This document shows, piece after piece, positions 45,087-53,574 of a stretch of DNA of 64,000 nt (within the stretch, counting starts at the first letter, position 1; the number at the start of each line of letters is the position of its first letter). Below the pieces are notes generated by a model. The model saw nothing but the letters and a program-made list of their open reading frames with translations. It did not search any database and was not told where the DNA came from. This DNA comes from Gordonibacter sp. 28C (GTDB taxonomy: Bacteria > Actinomycetota > Coriobacteriia > Coriobacteriales > Eggerthellaceae), in NCBI RefSeq assembly GCF_003339845.1, contig NZ_PPTR01000006.1:157380-221379 (forward strand). Direction: 5' to 3'. The position numbers and the translations under genes were made by a program.

Positions 45087-45157
45087 ATGCGGCCGGAGGC
45101 CGCATAACGGCCGGCCGCAGCGTCGGCAGGTTCCGCGGGCCGTAGGCCAGCGGAACC
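45087..45157. repeat. REP-like repeat cluster, copy 2
   Basis: First palindrome ATGCGGCC-GGA-GGCCGCAT (45087-45105), then GCCGCAGCGTCGGC and hairpin arms GGTTCCGC (45129-45136) / GCGGAACC (45150-45157). The second part matches the porD insert at 37074-37115 in order and sequence. It abuts the stop codon of the LysR-like gene and could end its transcript. Confidence 0.7.
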
Positions 45158-45817
45158 CTAGAACCGGGCGTACTTCACCAGGTTCTTATTGAGCGTGTCC
45201 ACGAAGCGCTGGCCCGTCTCGCCCAGCTGCTCCCCCTTGCGCACCACGTAGCCCAGATGCAGCTGCACGTCGGTGTCCAAGGGCACGGTGTTCAGGCCGG
45301 CGCCGTCGGAGATGCCCACGAGGATGCCGCTCGTCACCGTGTAGCCGTTGAGCGCCACGATGAGCTCGGAGAGCGAGGCGCGGTCGGTGCAGGCGATGCT
45401 CTTGGCGCGCGGCGTGGCGGCCAGGGCCTCCTCGGCGAAGGCGACCGGCGAGTCCTCGTCCTGCTCGAAGTACAGGTACGGGTAGTCTTCCATGTCCTCC
45501 AAGGTCAGGCTCGCGGCGTTCACCATGGGATGGCTCGCCGGCAAGGCGACGCGCGGGGCGGACTGGATAAGCTCGACGAACTCGAGGCCGGCCGCATCGA
45601 GCGCGGCGTTCACCTCGTCGGCCGTGGCCGAGGTCTGGAACAACACGCCCAGCTCGCTCTTCCCGCTCGCAACGTCGTCGATGACGCCGCGGGTGGTGCG
45701 GTCGCGCAGCGCGTAAGCGTAGGAGTCACCGCCCAACGCCAGCACAGTGTGGGCGAACGTCTGCACGTTGAACAGGTAGTGCTGGCCGGAAACGGCGAAC
45801 GTGGTTTCAATGGTCAT
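45158..45817 (-). CDS. Stand-alone LysR substrate-binding domain protein (no HTH)
   Basis: A 219-residue protein that begins directly with the LysR effector-binding fold (TFAVSGQHYLFNVQTFAHTV). It lacks the ~85-residue N-terminal HTH. The whole protein is similar to residues ~85-300 of the LysR regulator at 48958 (compare LAVSTQHYAFSVQAFVNVV; HNGYTLSTGVL versus LNGYTVTSGIL). It has its own GAAAGGA site and ATG, so it looks like an intact gene, not a random truncation. It lies in line behind the CoA ligase. It may bind an effector or dimerise with the full LysR as a modulator. Confidence 0.75.
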   Translation of the reverse strand: MTIETTFAVSGQHYLFNVQTFAHTVLALGGDSYAYALRDRTTRGVIDDVASGKSELGVLFQTSATADEVNAALDAAGLEFVELIQSAPRVALPASHPMVNAASLTLEDMEDYPYLYFEQDEDSPVAFAEEALAATPRAKSIACTDRASLSELIVALNGYTVTSGILVGISDGAGLNTVPLDTDVQLHLGYVVRKGEQLGETGQRFVDTLNKNLVKYARF

Positions 45818-45836
45818 AGATGGTTCCTTTCAGCGA

Positions 45837-45881
45837 GATCCTTCGACTCCGCGCCTGCGGCGCTCCGCTCAGGATGACAGG
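45837..45881. repeat. Short interspersed repeat, GATCCTTCGACTCCGC type
   Basis: GATCCTTCGACTCCGC ... GCTCCGCTCAGGATGACAG with partial dyad symmetry, in the 69-base gap between the CoA ligase stop and the LysR-like start. This sequence type is familiar as an interspersed repeat in many bacterial genomes; only one copy was noticed here. Confidence 0.5.
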
Positions 45882-45886
45882 GAGGG

Positions 45887-47230
45887 TTATCGGGTCTGGC
45901 AGCCGCGCTCGTCGATGAAGCGCGACGCCTTGTGCTCGGACGACGTGCCCAGTTTGCCCGCATCATACACGATAACCTTCTGCGGGCGCACGCCCACGTG
46001 GGCCTTGATGGCGGCCATCGTGCGGGCGGCCACCTCGTCGTAGGGTTCCTCGCTGCCCAGCGAGCGCTCGACGGACACCTCGTACTTGCAGGTGAAGTCC
46101 TGCTCGTACACGCGAATGGAGTACTCGCCGGTCAGACCGTCCAAGCCGCGCACCACGTACTCGATGTCGGTGGGGAACACGTTGACGGCACTCACGATGA
46201 ACATCTCGTCCTTGCGGCCGGTCACATAGATGCGCGCCAGCGTGCGGCCGCATTCGCAGGTGTCGGTGGACACGTAGCCGATGTCGCCCGTGCGGAAGCG
46301 GATCATGGGGCGGGCCTTCTTCGACAGCGTGGTGTACACCAGCTCGCCCGTCTCGCCCGGGGCCAGCACCTCGCCCGTGCGCACGTCCACCGTCTCCACG
46401 AGTATCTGGTCCTCCACGATGTGCAGGCCGTCGTGCGCCTCGCAGGCGGCCGCGCACGCGCCGTAGATGTCGGATAGGCCGTAGAAGTCGACCACCTTCG
46501 CGCCCCACAGGTTCTCGATGGCCTCGCGCGTGGACGGGATGGACCCGCCCGCCTCGCCGGCCACGATGATGGTGTGGATGTTGAAGTCGGCCTTGGGGTC
46601 GTAGCCCTTCTCCTTCGCCACCTCGCCCAGGTGCCAGGCGTAGGACGGCGACGTCCAGATGACGGTGGGCTGGTACTGCTTCAGCACGAACAGCAGGCGG
46701 TCGGAGGGCACGGCGCCCACCCAGATGGCCAGCGCGCCCAGGCGCTGCGCGCCGATGACGTCGGGCCCGCCCACGTACAGCGCGAAGTTGAGCGCGTGCA
46801 CGTAGCGGTCGTTCGGCCGCATGCCGGCCTGCCAGAACAGGCGCGCCTCGGTGTCCTGCCACAGGTCGAAGTCCTCCTGCGTGAAGGGGCTCACCGTGGG
46901 CACGCCCGTGGAGCCGGACGAGGTGGCCATGAAGATGACGTCCTCTTCGGGCACGGAGCACATCTCGCCGAAGAACGAGCCCACATGCTGGGTCTCGCGC
47001 TCGGTCTTCTTGTCGATGAACGGGAACTTCGCGATGTCGGCCAGCGTCTCGATGTCGCCCGGCTTCACGCCGGCCTCGTCGAACGCGCGCTTGTAGTACA
47101 CCGTGTTCTCGTACGCGTAGGCCACCATGTCCTTCAGGCGTTGCAGTTGCAGCGCTTCCAGTTCGGGCCGCGGCATGCATTCGATCTCCGGATCGTAGTA
47201 TTTCTGGGATACGGGGATGTCCTTCGCCAT
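45887..47230 (-). CDS. Phenylacetate-CoA ligase-like (PaaK family) acyl-CoA synthetase
   Basis: A 447-residue ANL-superfamily enzyme of PaaK size. The ATP-binding P-loop is TSSGSTGVPT, A5-like FYGLSDIYG near residue 235-245, and the hinge/A8 region FRTGDIGY ... VTGRKDEMFIVSAVNVFP. It would activate an aromatic or other carboxylic acid with ATP and CoA; the true acid is unknown. An OFA-type MFS transporter lies upstream on the same strand and a LysR regulator beyond, suggesting an uptake-plus-activation unit for one organic acid. ATG 47230 follows a GGAG site. Confidence 0.88.
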   Translation of the reverse strand: MAKDIPVSQKYYDPEIECMPRPELEALQLQRLKDMVAYAYENTVYYKRAFDEAGVKPGDIETLADIAKFPFIDKKTERETQHVGSFFGEMCSVPEEDVIFMATSSGSTGVPTVSPFTQEDFDLWQDTEARLFWQAGMRPNDRYVHALNFALYVGGPDVIGAQRLGALAIWVGAVPSDRLLFVLKQYQPTVIWTSPSYAWHLGEVAKEKGYDPKADFNIHTIIVAGEAGGSIPSTREAIENLWGAKVVDFYGLSDIYGACAAACEAHDGLHIVEDQILVETVDVRTGEVLAPGETGELVYTTLSKKARPMIRFRTGDIGYVSTDTCECGRTLARIYVTGRKDEMFIVSAVNVFPTDIEYVVRGLDGLTGEYSIRVYEQDFTCKYEVSVERSLGSEEPYDEVAARTMAAIKAHVGVRPQKVIVYDAGKLGTSSEHKASRFIDERGCQTR

Positions 47231-47370
47231 GGTTACTCCTTGCTCGGTTCCGTTTTTGCAGCGTATAGCATGAAACCACTAACGGGCGGCAAATACAACC
47301 ATGCACGTCATTCGATGTTTTGATGCTTTGCTATCGCTCGTTTAGATAGCTCGGCGGAACGCGGAGGCGA

Positions 47371-47405
47371 ATGTCCCAAATGGGGACTGTCCCCATTCGG
47401 GACAT
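47371..47405. repeat. REP-type palindrome behind the MFS gene
   Basis: Nested palindrome: AATGGGGAC-T-GTCCCCATT inside ATGTCCC ... GGGACAT, giving about 17 paired bases with one mismatch and a one-base centre. It begins 12 bases past the MFS stop and could act as a transcript-end structure. Sequence of the GGGGACTGTCCCC type is typical of REP elements mobilised by REP-associated transposases. Confidence 0.65.
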
Positions 47406-47416
47406 TCGGATGACGC

Positions 47417-48661
47417 CTAACCGCGCAGCGCCCGCAGATCGGCGTTCCACTTCTTCGAGAACGGCAGCACGTCGATCAAGGCCACCACCGAGAGCACGCC
47501 CAGGATGGAGAACACGGCCAGCGGGCTGTCCACGCCGCCGGCCGCCGCCTGCGCGGCCATGCTGAGCAGCGAGCCGTAGATGATGGACGTGTTGATGATG
47601 GACAGGTTGAGCGGATACTTCTTCGAACCGTAGCGCTGGCGCGCGAAGGCCGACGCCACCACCGGCTCGCCGCCGTAAGCGAAGCCGCAGCACAGCGCGC
47701 CGGCAACGTAGAGCGCCGGCGTGCCGGTGGCGAAGGCCCCGATGATGCAGGCGCAGGCTGCGGCGGCCACGGCGCCGTCCACGAACATGGTCACCTTCAC
47801 GTTGGTGCGGTCGTAGATCATGCCCACCACCACGCGCGCCAGCCCGTTGCACGTGGACACCAACCCCACCAGCAGCGTGGCGAAGGCTGCGTCGAGGCCG
47901 ACGAGCTGGGCGTTGGCCGCGCAGTTGCCGATGGTGGCCAGCCCGATGGCCACCACGATGACGGCCCATATCCAGAACAGATACAGGATGGGGGTCTTGA
48001 GAACCGCGTCGCCGCTGCCCGGATCGTGGCCGGCCGCCGACGCCTGCTCGGGCGCCATGAGCGCCACGATGTTCTCCGGCGGACGGCGCAGCATGAACGC
48101 CGCAGCCACCGCCACCACACCTCCGGCAACGCCGATGCCCGCGAACACGGTGCCCAAGCCGAACAGGGGCACCAGATTCACCGACAACGTGCCCAGAATG
48201 AGCGACCCCAGACCGAAGCCCATCATGAGCACGCCCGACGAGAAGCCCACCTTGTCGGGGAACCACAGGTTCGTCGTGGACACGATGGTGTTGTACCCCA
48301 TGCCCACCCCCAAACCGCCCAGCACGCCGTAGCACCCGTACACCATCGCGATGCTCCCCTTCGCGAACAGCCCCGTGCCCGCGAACCCGCAGAAGAACAA
48401 CGCGGCCGCGATGACGATGGCGCCCTTCACGCCGATGCGCCGCTCTACCTGAGAGCCCAGGATGGCGCCGATGCAGAACGCTATCATCATGATGTTGAAC
48501 GTAAGGCCCACCGCGCCCTTTTCAAGCTCGAACGCCGCGCTCATGGGCGCTGCGAACATCGAGAACGCGTAGATGAGCCCGAGGAACAGCAAGGCGAACG
48601 TCGAGCACGCCAGCGTGCGCATGCGCTCGCCCTTGACACGGGCAACCGTCGAATCGGACAT
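47417..48661 (-). CDS. MFS transporter, oxalate/formate antiporter (OFA) type
   Basis: A 414-residue protein with 12 transmembrane helices. MFAAPMSAAFELEKGAVGLTFNIMMIAFCIG and YGVLGGLGVGMGYNTIVSTTNLWFPDKVGFSSGV are typical of the OFA family, which exchanges or takes up small carboxylates. The ATG at 48661 lies behind GGAGGGGGAG; the longer frame to 48946 runs through the promoter region and is rejected. It is divergent from the LysR gene at 48958 and upstream of the PaaK-like ligase, so it may import the acid the ligase activates. Confidence 0.85.
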   Translation of the reverse strand: MSDSTVARVKGERMRTLACSTFALLFLGLIYAFSMFAAPMSAAFELEKGAVGLTFNIMMIAFCIGAILGSQVERRIGVKGAIVIAAALFFCGFAGTGLFAKGSIAMVYGCYGVLGGLGVGMGYNTIVSTTNLWFPDKVGFSSGVLMMGFGLGSLILGTLSVNLVPLFGLGTVFAGIGVAGGVVAVAAAFMLRRPPENIVALMAPEQASAAGHDPGSGDAVLKTPILYLFWIWAVIVVAIGLATIGNCAANAQLVGLDAAFATLLVGLVSTCNGLARVVVGMIYDRTNVKVTMFVDGAVAAAACACIIGAFATGTPALYVAGALCCGFAYGGEPVVASAFARQRYGSKKYPLNLSIINTSIIYGSLLSMAAQAAAGGVDSPLAVFSILGVLSVVALIDVLPFSKKWNADLRALRG

Positions 48662-48957
48662 GGAGCTCCCCCTCCGTTGCGAGTTGATGCCGCCTTTCGG
48701 GCCCCCTAGCCCACGGCCGCGGCGCCCGAGACCCCGGCACCGAGCGGAAGCGGCACTTCTTCGCATGCATTGTCGCCGAAACCCGCGCCGTCCCCGTATG
48801 GCCGGCCGAGTGATATCCCCCGCTTTCATACCGGCATCGTGAGGGCGACTTCGTCGGACGGACGGCAGAGCGCCCCGGCGAGGACATCCGGCTATCGGAA
48901 CAGGCGATAACCGGGTACAATGACGACGACAAGCCCGGCGACCCAACGGAGCACCCC

Positions 48958-49905
48958 ATGACCTTGCAGCAGCTGCGCTACCTCATTGCGATAGCCGAAT
49001 ACGGTTCCATCAACGCGGCGGCGCAGAACCTGTACGCCTCACAGTCGAACCTGTCCACGGCCATCAAGGAGCTGGAGCAGGAGCTGGGCATCACCGTGTT
49101 CACGCGCAGCAACCGCGGCGTCACGCTCACGAACGACGGCACGGAGCTTCTGGGCTACGCGCGCCAGGTCATCGAGCAGGCCGACATGCTGGAGCACCGT
49201 TACGCCACCGGCACCGACCAGCACCTGCGGCTCGCTGTCTCCACGCAGCATTACGCGTTCAGCGTGCAGGCGTTCGTGAACGTGGTGGAGCAATGCGAAG
49301 GGGACGACTACGAGTTCATCCTGCGCGAGAGCGCCACGGGCGAGATCATCGACGACGTGCGCACGTTCCGCAGCGAGGTGGGCGTGCTCTACACCGACGG
49401 CTTCAACCGCCGCGTGCTGCAGAAGGCGTTCGACGACGCCGACGTGGCCTACTCCCCCCTGTTCGACGCGCGCGTGCACGTGTTCGTGGGCGAGCATCAC
49501 CCGCTGGCGGGCGCCCGGCTGCTGGCCCCGGAGGACCTGGAACCCTACCCGCGCTACTCGTTCGAGCAGGGCACGGCGAACTCGTTCTACTACTCCGAGG
49601 AGCCCCTGAGCTACCTGCCGCACGCGCGCAACATCCGCATCTCGGATCGCGGCACGCTCACCAACCTGCTGACCAGCCACAACGGCTACACCTTGTCCAC
49701 CGGCGTGCTGTCGGCGGAAATGCAGTCGGGCATCGCCAGCATCCCGCTCGACGTGGACGAGCGCATGCAGGTGGGCTACATCATGCACAACGAGCGCCGC
49801 CCGAGCCCTCTGTTGCTGCGCTACATCGACGAGCTGCACGCCATCATCAAGGCCAACCCCGGGGTATCGGCGTTGCCGTCGCAGCAGGATGTCCAAACTT
49901 CTTGA
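48958..49905 (+). CDS. LysR-family transcriptional regulator
   Basis: A 315-residue regulator. The N-terminal winged HTH is complete (MTLQQLRYLIAIAEYGSINAAAQNLYAS, residues 1-60), followed by a linker helix and the effector-binding domain (~90-300). It is divergently placed 296 bases from the OFA transporter and probably controls the transporter-ligase unit. Its effector domain is paralogous to the HTH-less protein at 45158-45817. The ATG has GGAG nine bases upstream. No palindrome was picked out in the divergent region. Confidence 0.92.
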   Translation: MTLQQLRYLIAIAEYGSINAAAQNLYASQSNLSTAIKELEQELGITVFTRSNRGVTLTNDGTELLGYARQVIEQADMLEHRYATGTDQHLRLAVSTQHYAFSVQAFVNVVEQCEGDDYEFILRESATGEIIDDVRTFRSEVGVLYTDGFNRRVLQKAFDDADVAYSPLFDARVHVFVGEHHPLAGARLLAPEDLEPYPRYSFEQGTANSFYYSEEPLSYLPHARNIRISDRGTLTNLLTSHNGYTLSTGVLSAEMQSGIASIPLDVDERMQVGYIMHNERRPSPLLLRYIDELHAIIKANPGVSALPSQQDVQTS

Positions 49906-49908
49906 AAC

Positions 49909-49943
49909 GAAAAAGTGCCGCCCCATGAGAGGACGGCACTTTG
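49909..49943 (-). terminator. Terminator of guaB-like gene, possibly bidirectional
   Basis: AAGTGCCG pairs with CGGCACTT across a 13-base loop; on the minus strand the stem is followed by TTTTTCG. It lies between the convergent LysR gene and the IMP dehydrogenase gene, so it may stop both. Confidence 0.8.
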
Positions 49944-49968
49944 CCCATTTGAAAACGCAAACCTCGGC

Positions 49969-51489
49969 TTAGTGAATGGTGTTGCTCACGTAGGGGGTCT
50001 TGTCCTTCAGCACCACGTCGTGCGCGCCGCCTTCCACGATGGACGTGGACGACACCACGGTGAGCTTCGCCTTCTGCTGCAACTCGGGAATCGTCAAGGC
50101 GCCGCAGTTGCACATGGTGGACTTCACCTTGGACAACGTGAGGTCCAGGTTGTCCTTGAGCGAGCCGGCGTAGGGCACGTAGCTGTCCACGCCCTCCTCG
50201 AACGACATGCTCTTCTTGTCGCCGCCCAAATCGTAGCGCTGCCAGTTGCGCGCGCGGGCCGAGCCCTCGCCCCAGTACTCCTTCATGTAAGAGCCGTTGA
50301 TGTTCACCTTGTTCGTGGGGCTCTCGTCGAAGCGGGCGAAGTAGCGGCCCAGCATGACGAAGTCGGCGCCCATGGCCAGGGCCAGCGTGAGGTGATGGTC
50401 GTACACGATGCCGCCGTCGGAGCAGATGGGGATGTACACGCCCGTCTCCTCGAAGTACTCGTCGCGCGCCTTCGCCACCTCGATGGTCGCCGTGGCCTGG
50501 CCGCGGCCGATGCCCTTCTGCTCGCGCGTGATGCAGATGGAGCCGCCGCCGATGCCGATCTTGATGAAGTCGGCGCCCGCGTCGGCCAGAAAGCGGAAGC
50601 CCTCGGCGTCCACCACGTTGCCGGCGCCCACCTTCACGGAGTCGCCGTAATGCTCGCGGATCCACTCGATGGTGAACTTCTGCCAGGCGGAATAGCCCTC
50701 GGAGCTGTCGATGCACAGCACGTCGGCGCCGGCTTCCACCAGCGCCGGCACGCGCTCGGCGTAGTCGCGCGTGTTGATGCCCGCGCCCACCTGGTAGCGC
50801 TTATGGGAATCGAGCATCTCGTTGGGGTTGGATTTGTGAGAGTCGTAGTCCTTGCGGAACACCAGGTACATCAGATGGTCGGCGTCGTCCACGATGGGCA
50901 GCGAGTTCAGCTTGTTGTCCCAGATGATGTCGTTGGCAACCTTCAGGCTGGTGTCCATGGGCGCCACGATCATGCTCTCGCGCGGCGTCATGAAGTTCTC
51001 CACCTTCTCGTCCATGGACATGCGCGACAGGCGGTAGTCGCGGTCGGTGACCACGCCCACGAGCTTGCCGTGCGCCGAGCCGTCCTCGGTGACGGGCATG
51101 GTGGAGTGACCGTGCTCTTCTTTGAGAGCCACCACGTCGGCCAACGTCATGGAGGGCGAAAGGTTCGCGTCGCTTGTGACGAAGCCGGCCTTGTAGTCCT
51201 TCACGCGGGCGACCATGGCCGCCTGGTTCTCGATGGTCTGGGAGCCGAAGATGAACGACAGGCCGCCCTCGGTGGCCAATGCGATGGCCATGCCGTCGTC
51301 GGACACGGACTGCATGATGGCGGACACCATGGGAATGTTCAGCGAAATGGCCGGCTCCTCGCCGCGCTTGTACTTCACGAGCGGCGTTTTCAAGCTCACG
51401 TCCTGCGGGATGCACTCGGACGACGAGTAACCGGGAACAAGCAGGTACTCGTTGAACGTGCGGGACGGCTCTTCGAAATAGTAGGCCAT
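49969..51489 (-). CDS. guaB: IMP dehydrogenase, Tritrichomonas-like type
   Basis: A 506-residue IMPDH that oxidises IMP to XMP with NAD+, the committed step to GMP. A CBS pair interrupts the barrel at about 105-225. The catalytic loop reads [20 protein letters not shown] with Cys319; the flap carries Arg418-Tyr419 (NWQRYDLGG). Both loop wording and numbering match what I recall of the Tritrichomonas foetus enzyme (Cys319, Arg418-Tyr419), unlike the usual bacterial GIGPGSICTTR. The ATG at 51489 has GGAGGAG. A -10-like TATAAT is on the minus strand at 51606-51611. Confidence 0.93.
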   Translation of the reverse strand: MAYYFEEPSRTFNEYLLVPGYSSSECIPQDVSLKTPLVKYKRGEEPAISLNIPMVSAIMQSVSDDGMAIALATEGGLSFIFGSQTIENQAAMVARVKDYKAGFVTSDANLSPSMTLADVVALKEEHGHSTMPVTEDGSAHGKLVGVVTDRDYRLSRMSMDEKVENFMTPRESMIVAPMDTSLKVANDIIWDNKLNSLPIVDDADHLMYLVFRKDYDSHKSNPNEMLDSHKRYQVGAGINTRDYAERVPALVEAGADVLCIDSSEGYSAWQKFTIEWIREHYGDSVKVGAGNVVDAEGFRFLADAGADFIKIGIGGGSICITREQKGIGRGQATATIEVAKARDEYFEETGVYIPICSDGGIVYDHHLTLALAMGADFVMLGRYFARFDESPTNKVNINGSYMKEYWGEGSARARNWQRYDLGGDKKSMSFEEGVDSYVPYAGSLKDNLDLTLSKVKSTMCNCGALTIPELQQKAKLTVVSSTSIVEGGAHDVVLKDKTPYVSNTIH

Positions 51490-51771
51490 GAACTCCTCCA
51501 TCTGCGGTCGGCGCGGTCTGCGCGGGTGGGTGCGCGGATGCGATCGGCGCGGCCATAAGCCGCAGGCTCCCCCGTCAAGCATCCGTTGCTCAGGTGTTAT
51601 CCGCTATTATAGCCACGGACACGGGGCGAACGGGAGGAATAGCGCCGAATGTGAAGAAATATTCGCGCGAGGCGGACGCTAGACGGGGCGTGGTTCCAAC
51701 CGAGCTTCTTACCGACCCCATCCATAAAGATGGAAGAATCGGTTAGATTTGACGAAAAAGCACCCCTACCC

Positions 51772-53163
51772 CTACCCCATCCCCAACCACACCTGCACGA
51801 TGGGCACGTAGCCGGCCACGAACACCGCCACGATGAGCACGGGCAGCGCAAAGCGCACGTATCCGCGCGCCCAACGAGGGAAGCGCGCGCCCTCGCCCGT
51901 GTCCGCCTCGGCCAGAAAGCCGTTCCAACCCCAACCGCGGCGCGTGGTGCAGAACAGCAGGAACACCAGCGCTCCCAACGGCAGCACGTTGTTCGACATG
52001 AGGAAGTCCTCGATAGCCTGGATGTTGCCGATTCCGGGAACCTCGAAGCCGGCCCACAGGTTGAACCCCAGCACGCACGGCAGCGACAGCAACGCCAACG
52101 CCACGCCGTTCACCAGACACGCCCTGTGGCGCGACATGCCCCACTGGTCCATGCTGAAGCTCATGATGTTCTCGAACACCGCGATGATGGTGGACAGGGC
52201 GGCAAAGCTCATGAACAGGAAGAACAGCGTGCCCCACAGCTGGCCGAACGGCATCTGGCCGAACACCGACGGCAACGTGATGAACACGAGTCCCGGGCCG
52301 CTGCCCGGCTCCACGCCGAAGGCGAAGCAAGCGGGGAAGATGATGAGGCCCGCCATAAGCGCCACGAGCGTGTCCAACCCCGCGATGCGCAGCGCCTCGC
52401 CCGTCAGGCGGTAGCGTTTGTCGATGTAGCTGCCGAAGATGGACATGGAGCCCACGCCCACCGACACCGTGAAGAACGCCTGCCCCATGGCGGCGAACAC
52501 GGCGTCCACGAACGTGCCCCATCCGCCTTCGAACAGCTTCCCGAAGTCGGGCATCAGGTAGAACGCCAACCCCTCTTCGGCGCCCGGCAGCGTGATCGCG
52601 CGCACCACCAGCACGGCCAGGACGGCGAACAGCGCCACCATCATCACCTTCGTGATGCGCTCCACGCCGTTGCGCAGGCCCGCCCGCGTAACCAGCACGC
52701 CGATAAGCACCACCAGCAGCATGAACGCCCCCATCAAAAGCGGGTTTGCCAGCAGGCCGTTAAACACGCCCTCGACCGCCCCGGCGTCCAACCCTTCGAA
52801 CGAGCCCATGCCGCTGAACACCATGAAGGCGAGCATCCACCCCGCCACCGTGGTGTAGAACATCATCAACAGGTAGTTGCCCGCAAGCGCCGCCCATTTG
52901 AACCGGTGCCACTTCGAGCCCGCCGGCTCCAGCTCGTCGAAGCTGCGCGCGACGCCCTTCTGGCTCGCGCGCCCCACGGCGAACTCCATCACCAGGATGG
53001 GCAGTGCGAACACCACCAGGAACAGCAGGTACATGAGCACGAACGCCGCGCCGCCGTACTGCCCCGTGATGTAGGGGAAGCGCCACACGTTCCCCAACCC
53101 GATGGCGCATCCTGCGCTGATCAGGATGAACCCGAATCGGGATCCGAATTTTTCTCGAGCCAT
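51772..53163 (-). CDS. Neurotransmitter:sodium symporter (NSS/SNF) family transporter
   Basis: A 463-residue membrane protein with about twelve helices, opening with FILISAGCAIGLGNVWRFPYITGQYGGAAFVLMY, the TM1 sodium/substrate motif of LeuT-type symporters. It likely imports an amino acid or related amine with Na+; the residues seen do not fix the substrate. The ATG at 53163 (MAREKFGSRFG) has GAGG upstream; a longer frame to 53346 is rejected. It is monocistronic. The upstream region contains a 15-bp perfect inverted repeat at 53357-53392. Confidence 0.9.
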   Translation of the reverse strand: MAREKFGSRFGFILISAGCAIGLGNVWRFPYITGQYGGAAFVLMYLLFLVVFALPILVMEFAVGRASQKGVARSFDELEPAGSKWHRFKWAALAGNYLLMMFYTTVAGWMLAFMVFSGMGSFEGLDAGAVEGVFNGLLANPLLMGAFMLLVVLIGVLVTRAGLRNGVERITKVMMVALFAVLAVLVVRAITLPGAEEGLAFYLMPDFGKLFEGGWGTFVDAVFAAMGQAFFTVSVGVGSMSIFGSYIDKRYRLTGEALRIAGLDTLVALMAGLIIFPACFAFGVEPGSGPGLVFITLPSVFGQMPFGQLWGTLFFLFMSFAALSTIIAVFENIMSFSMDQWGMSRHRACLVNGVALALLSLPCVLGFNLWAGFEVPGIGNIQAIEDFLMSNNVLPLGALVFLLFCTTRRGWGWNGFLAEADTGEGARFPRWARGYVRFALPVLIVAVFVAGYVPIVQVWLGMG

Positions 53164-53356
53164 GTCGCCTCGCTTTATGGAAAAGCGCCCTGCGTAGCCG
53201 CCAAGGGCGCGTGTGAGCAATGCGAGCAGTGTAACGGAAAACCCAAAAGCGGCCAACTGCGTATCATATGAAGGCAAGGTAACTGCGAACGGGCAGCGGA
53301 ACCTTCGCAAACGACGTCCCCTTCCCGCAAGACGAGAAATTTCCAAAAATCGATCG

Positions 53357-53392
53357 GTTCTGCTAAAAAATGACGTGATTTTTTAGCAGAAC
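53357..53392. promoter_or_regulatory. Perfect 15-bp inverted repeat
   Basis: GTTCTGCTAAAAAAT (53357-53371) and ATTTTTTAGCAGAAC (53378-53392) with a 6-base spacer GACGTG. It is AT-rich inside and lies about 195-230 bases upstream of the NSS start. It could be an operator, or a cruciform-forming repeat; the runs of A/T inside the stem argue against a normal terminator. Confidence 0.6.
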
Positions 53393-53477
53393 TAGCCTTG
53401 TCGCCGCGTTTTTGCAATAGCCGGGAAGGCGCAGTCGCTCGCAGCGGCTCTCAAACCATACAGCTTTGCCCAAAACA

Positions 53478-53508
53478 AAGGGGGAGTCCGGAAAACGGGC
53501 TCCCCCTC
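53478..53508 (-). terminator. Terminator of M18 aminopeptidase gene
   Basis: GGGGGAG pairs with CTCCCCC across a 13-base loop; on the minus strand TTTGTTTTG follows. About 65 bases beyond the stop codon. Confidence 0.75.
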
Positions 53509-53574
53509 CACGGCGCATCCGCGGTGGCTCGGTACGGCCGCGCCCCACATGAGCATACCGGCCGCTGGGCAGAC

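Larger units (their letters stand above)
53164..53574. other. Intergenic region between NSS transporter and M18 peptidase
   Basis: 411 bases with two structures: the M18 terminator (53478-53508) and the 15-bp perfect inverted repeat at 53357-53392. The NSS promoter must lie at 53164-53400 on the minus strand but no confident hexamer pair was assigned. No gene. Confidence 0.5.

Noticed and set aside
45158..45817. HTH-less LysR gene as a simple pseudogene
   Set aside because: It has its own ribosome site and start placed exactly at the domain border, and no HTH remnant lies in the 69 bases before it; truncation in an ancestor remains possible.
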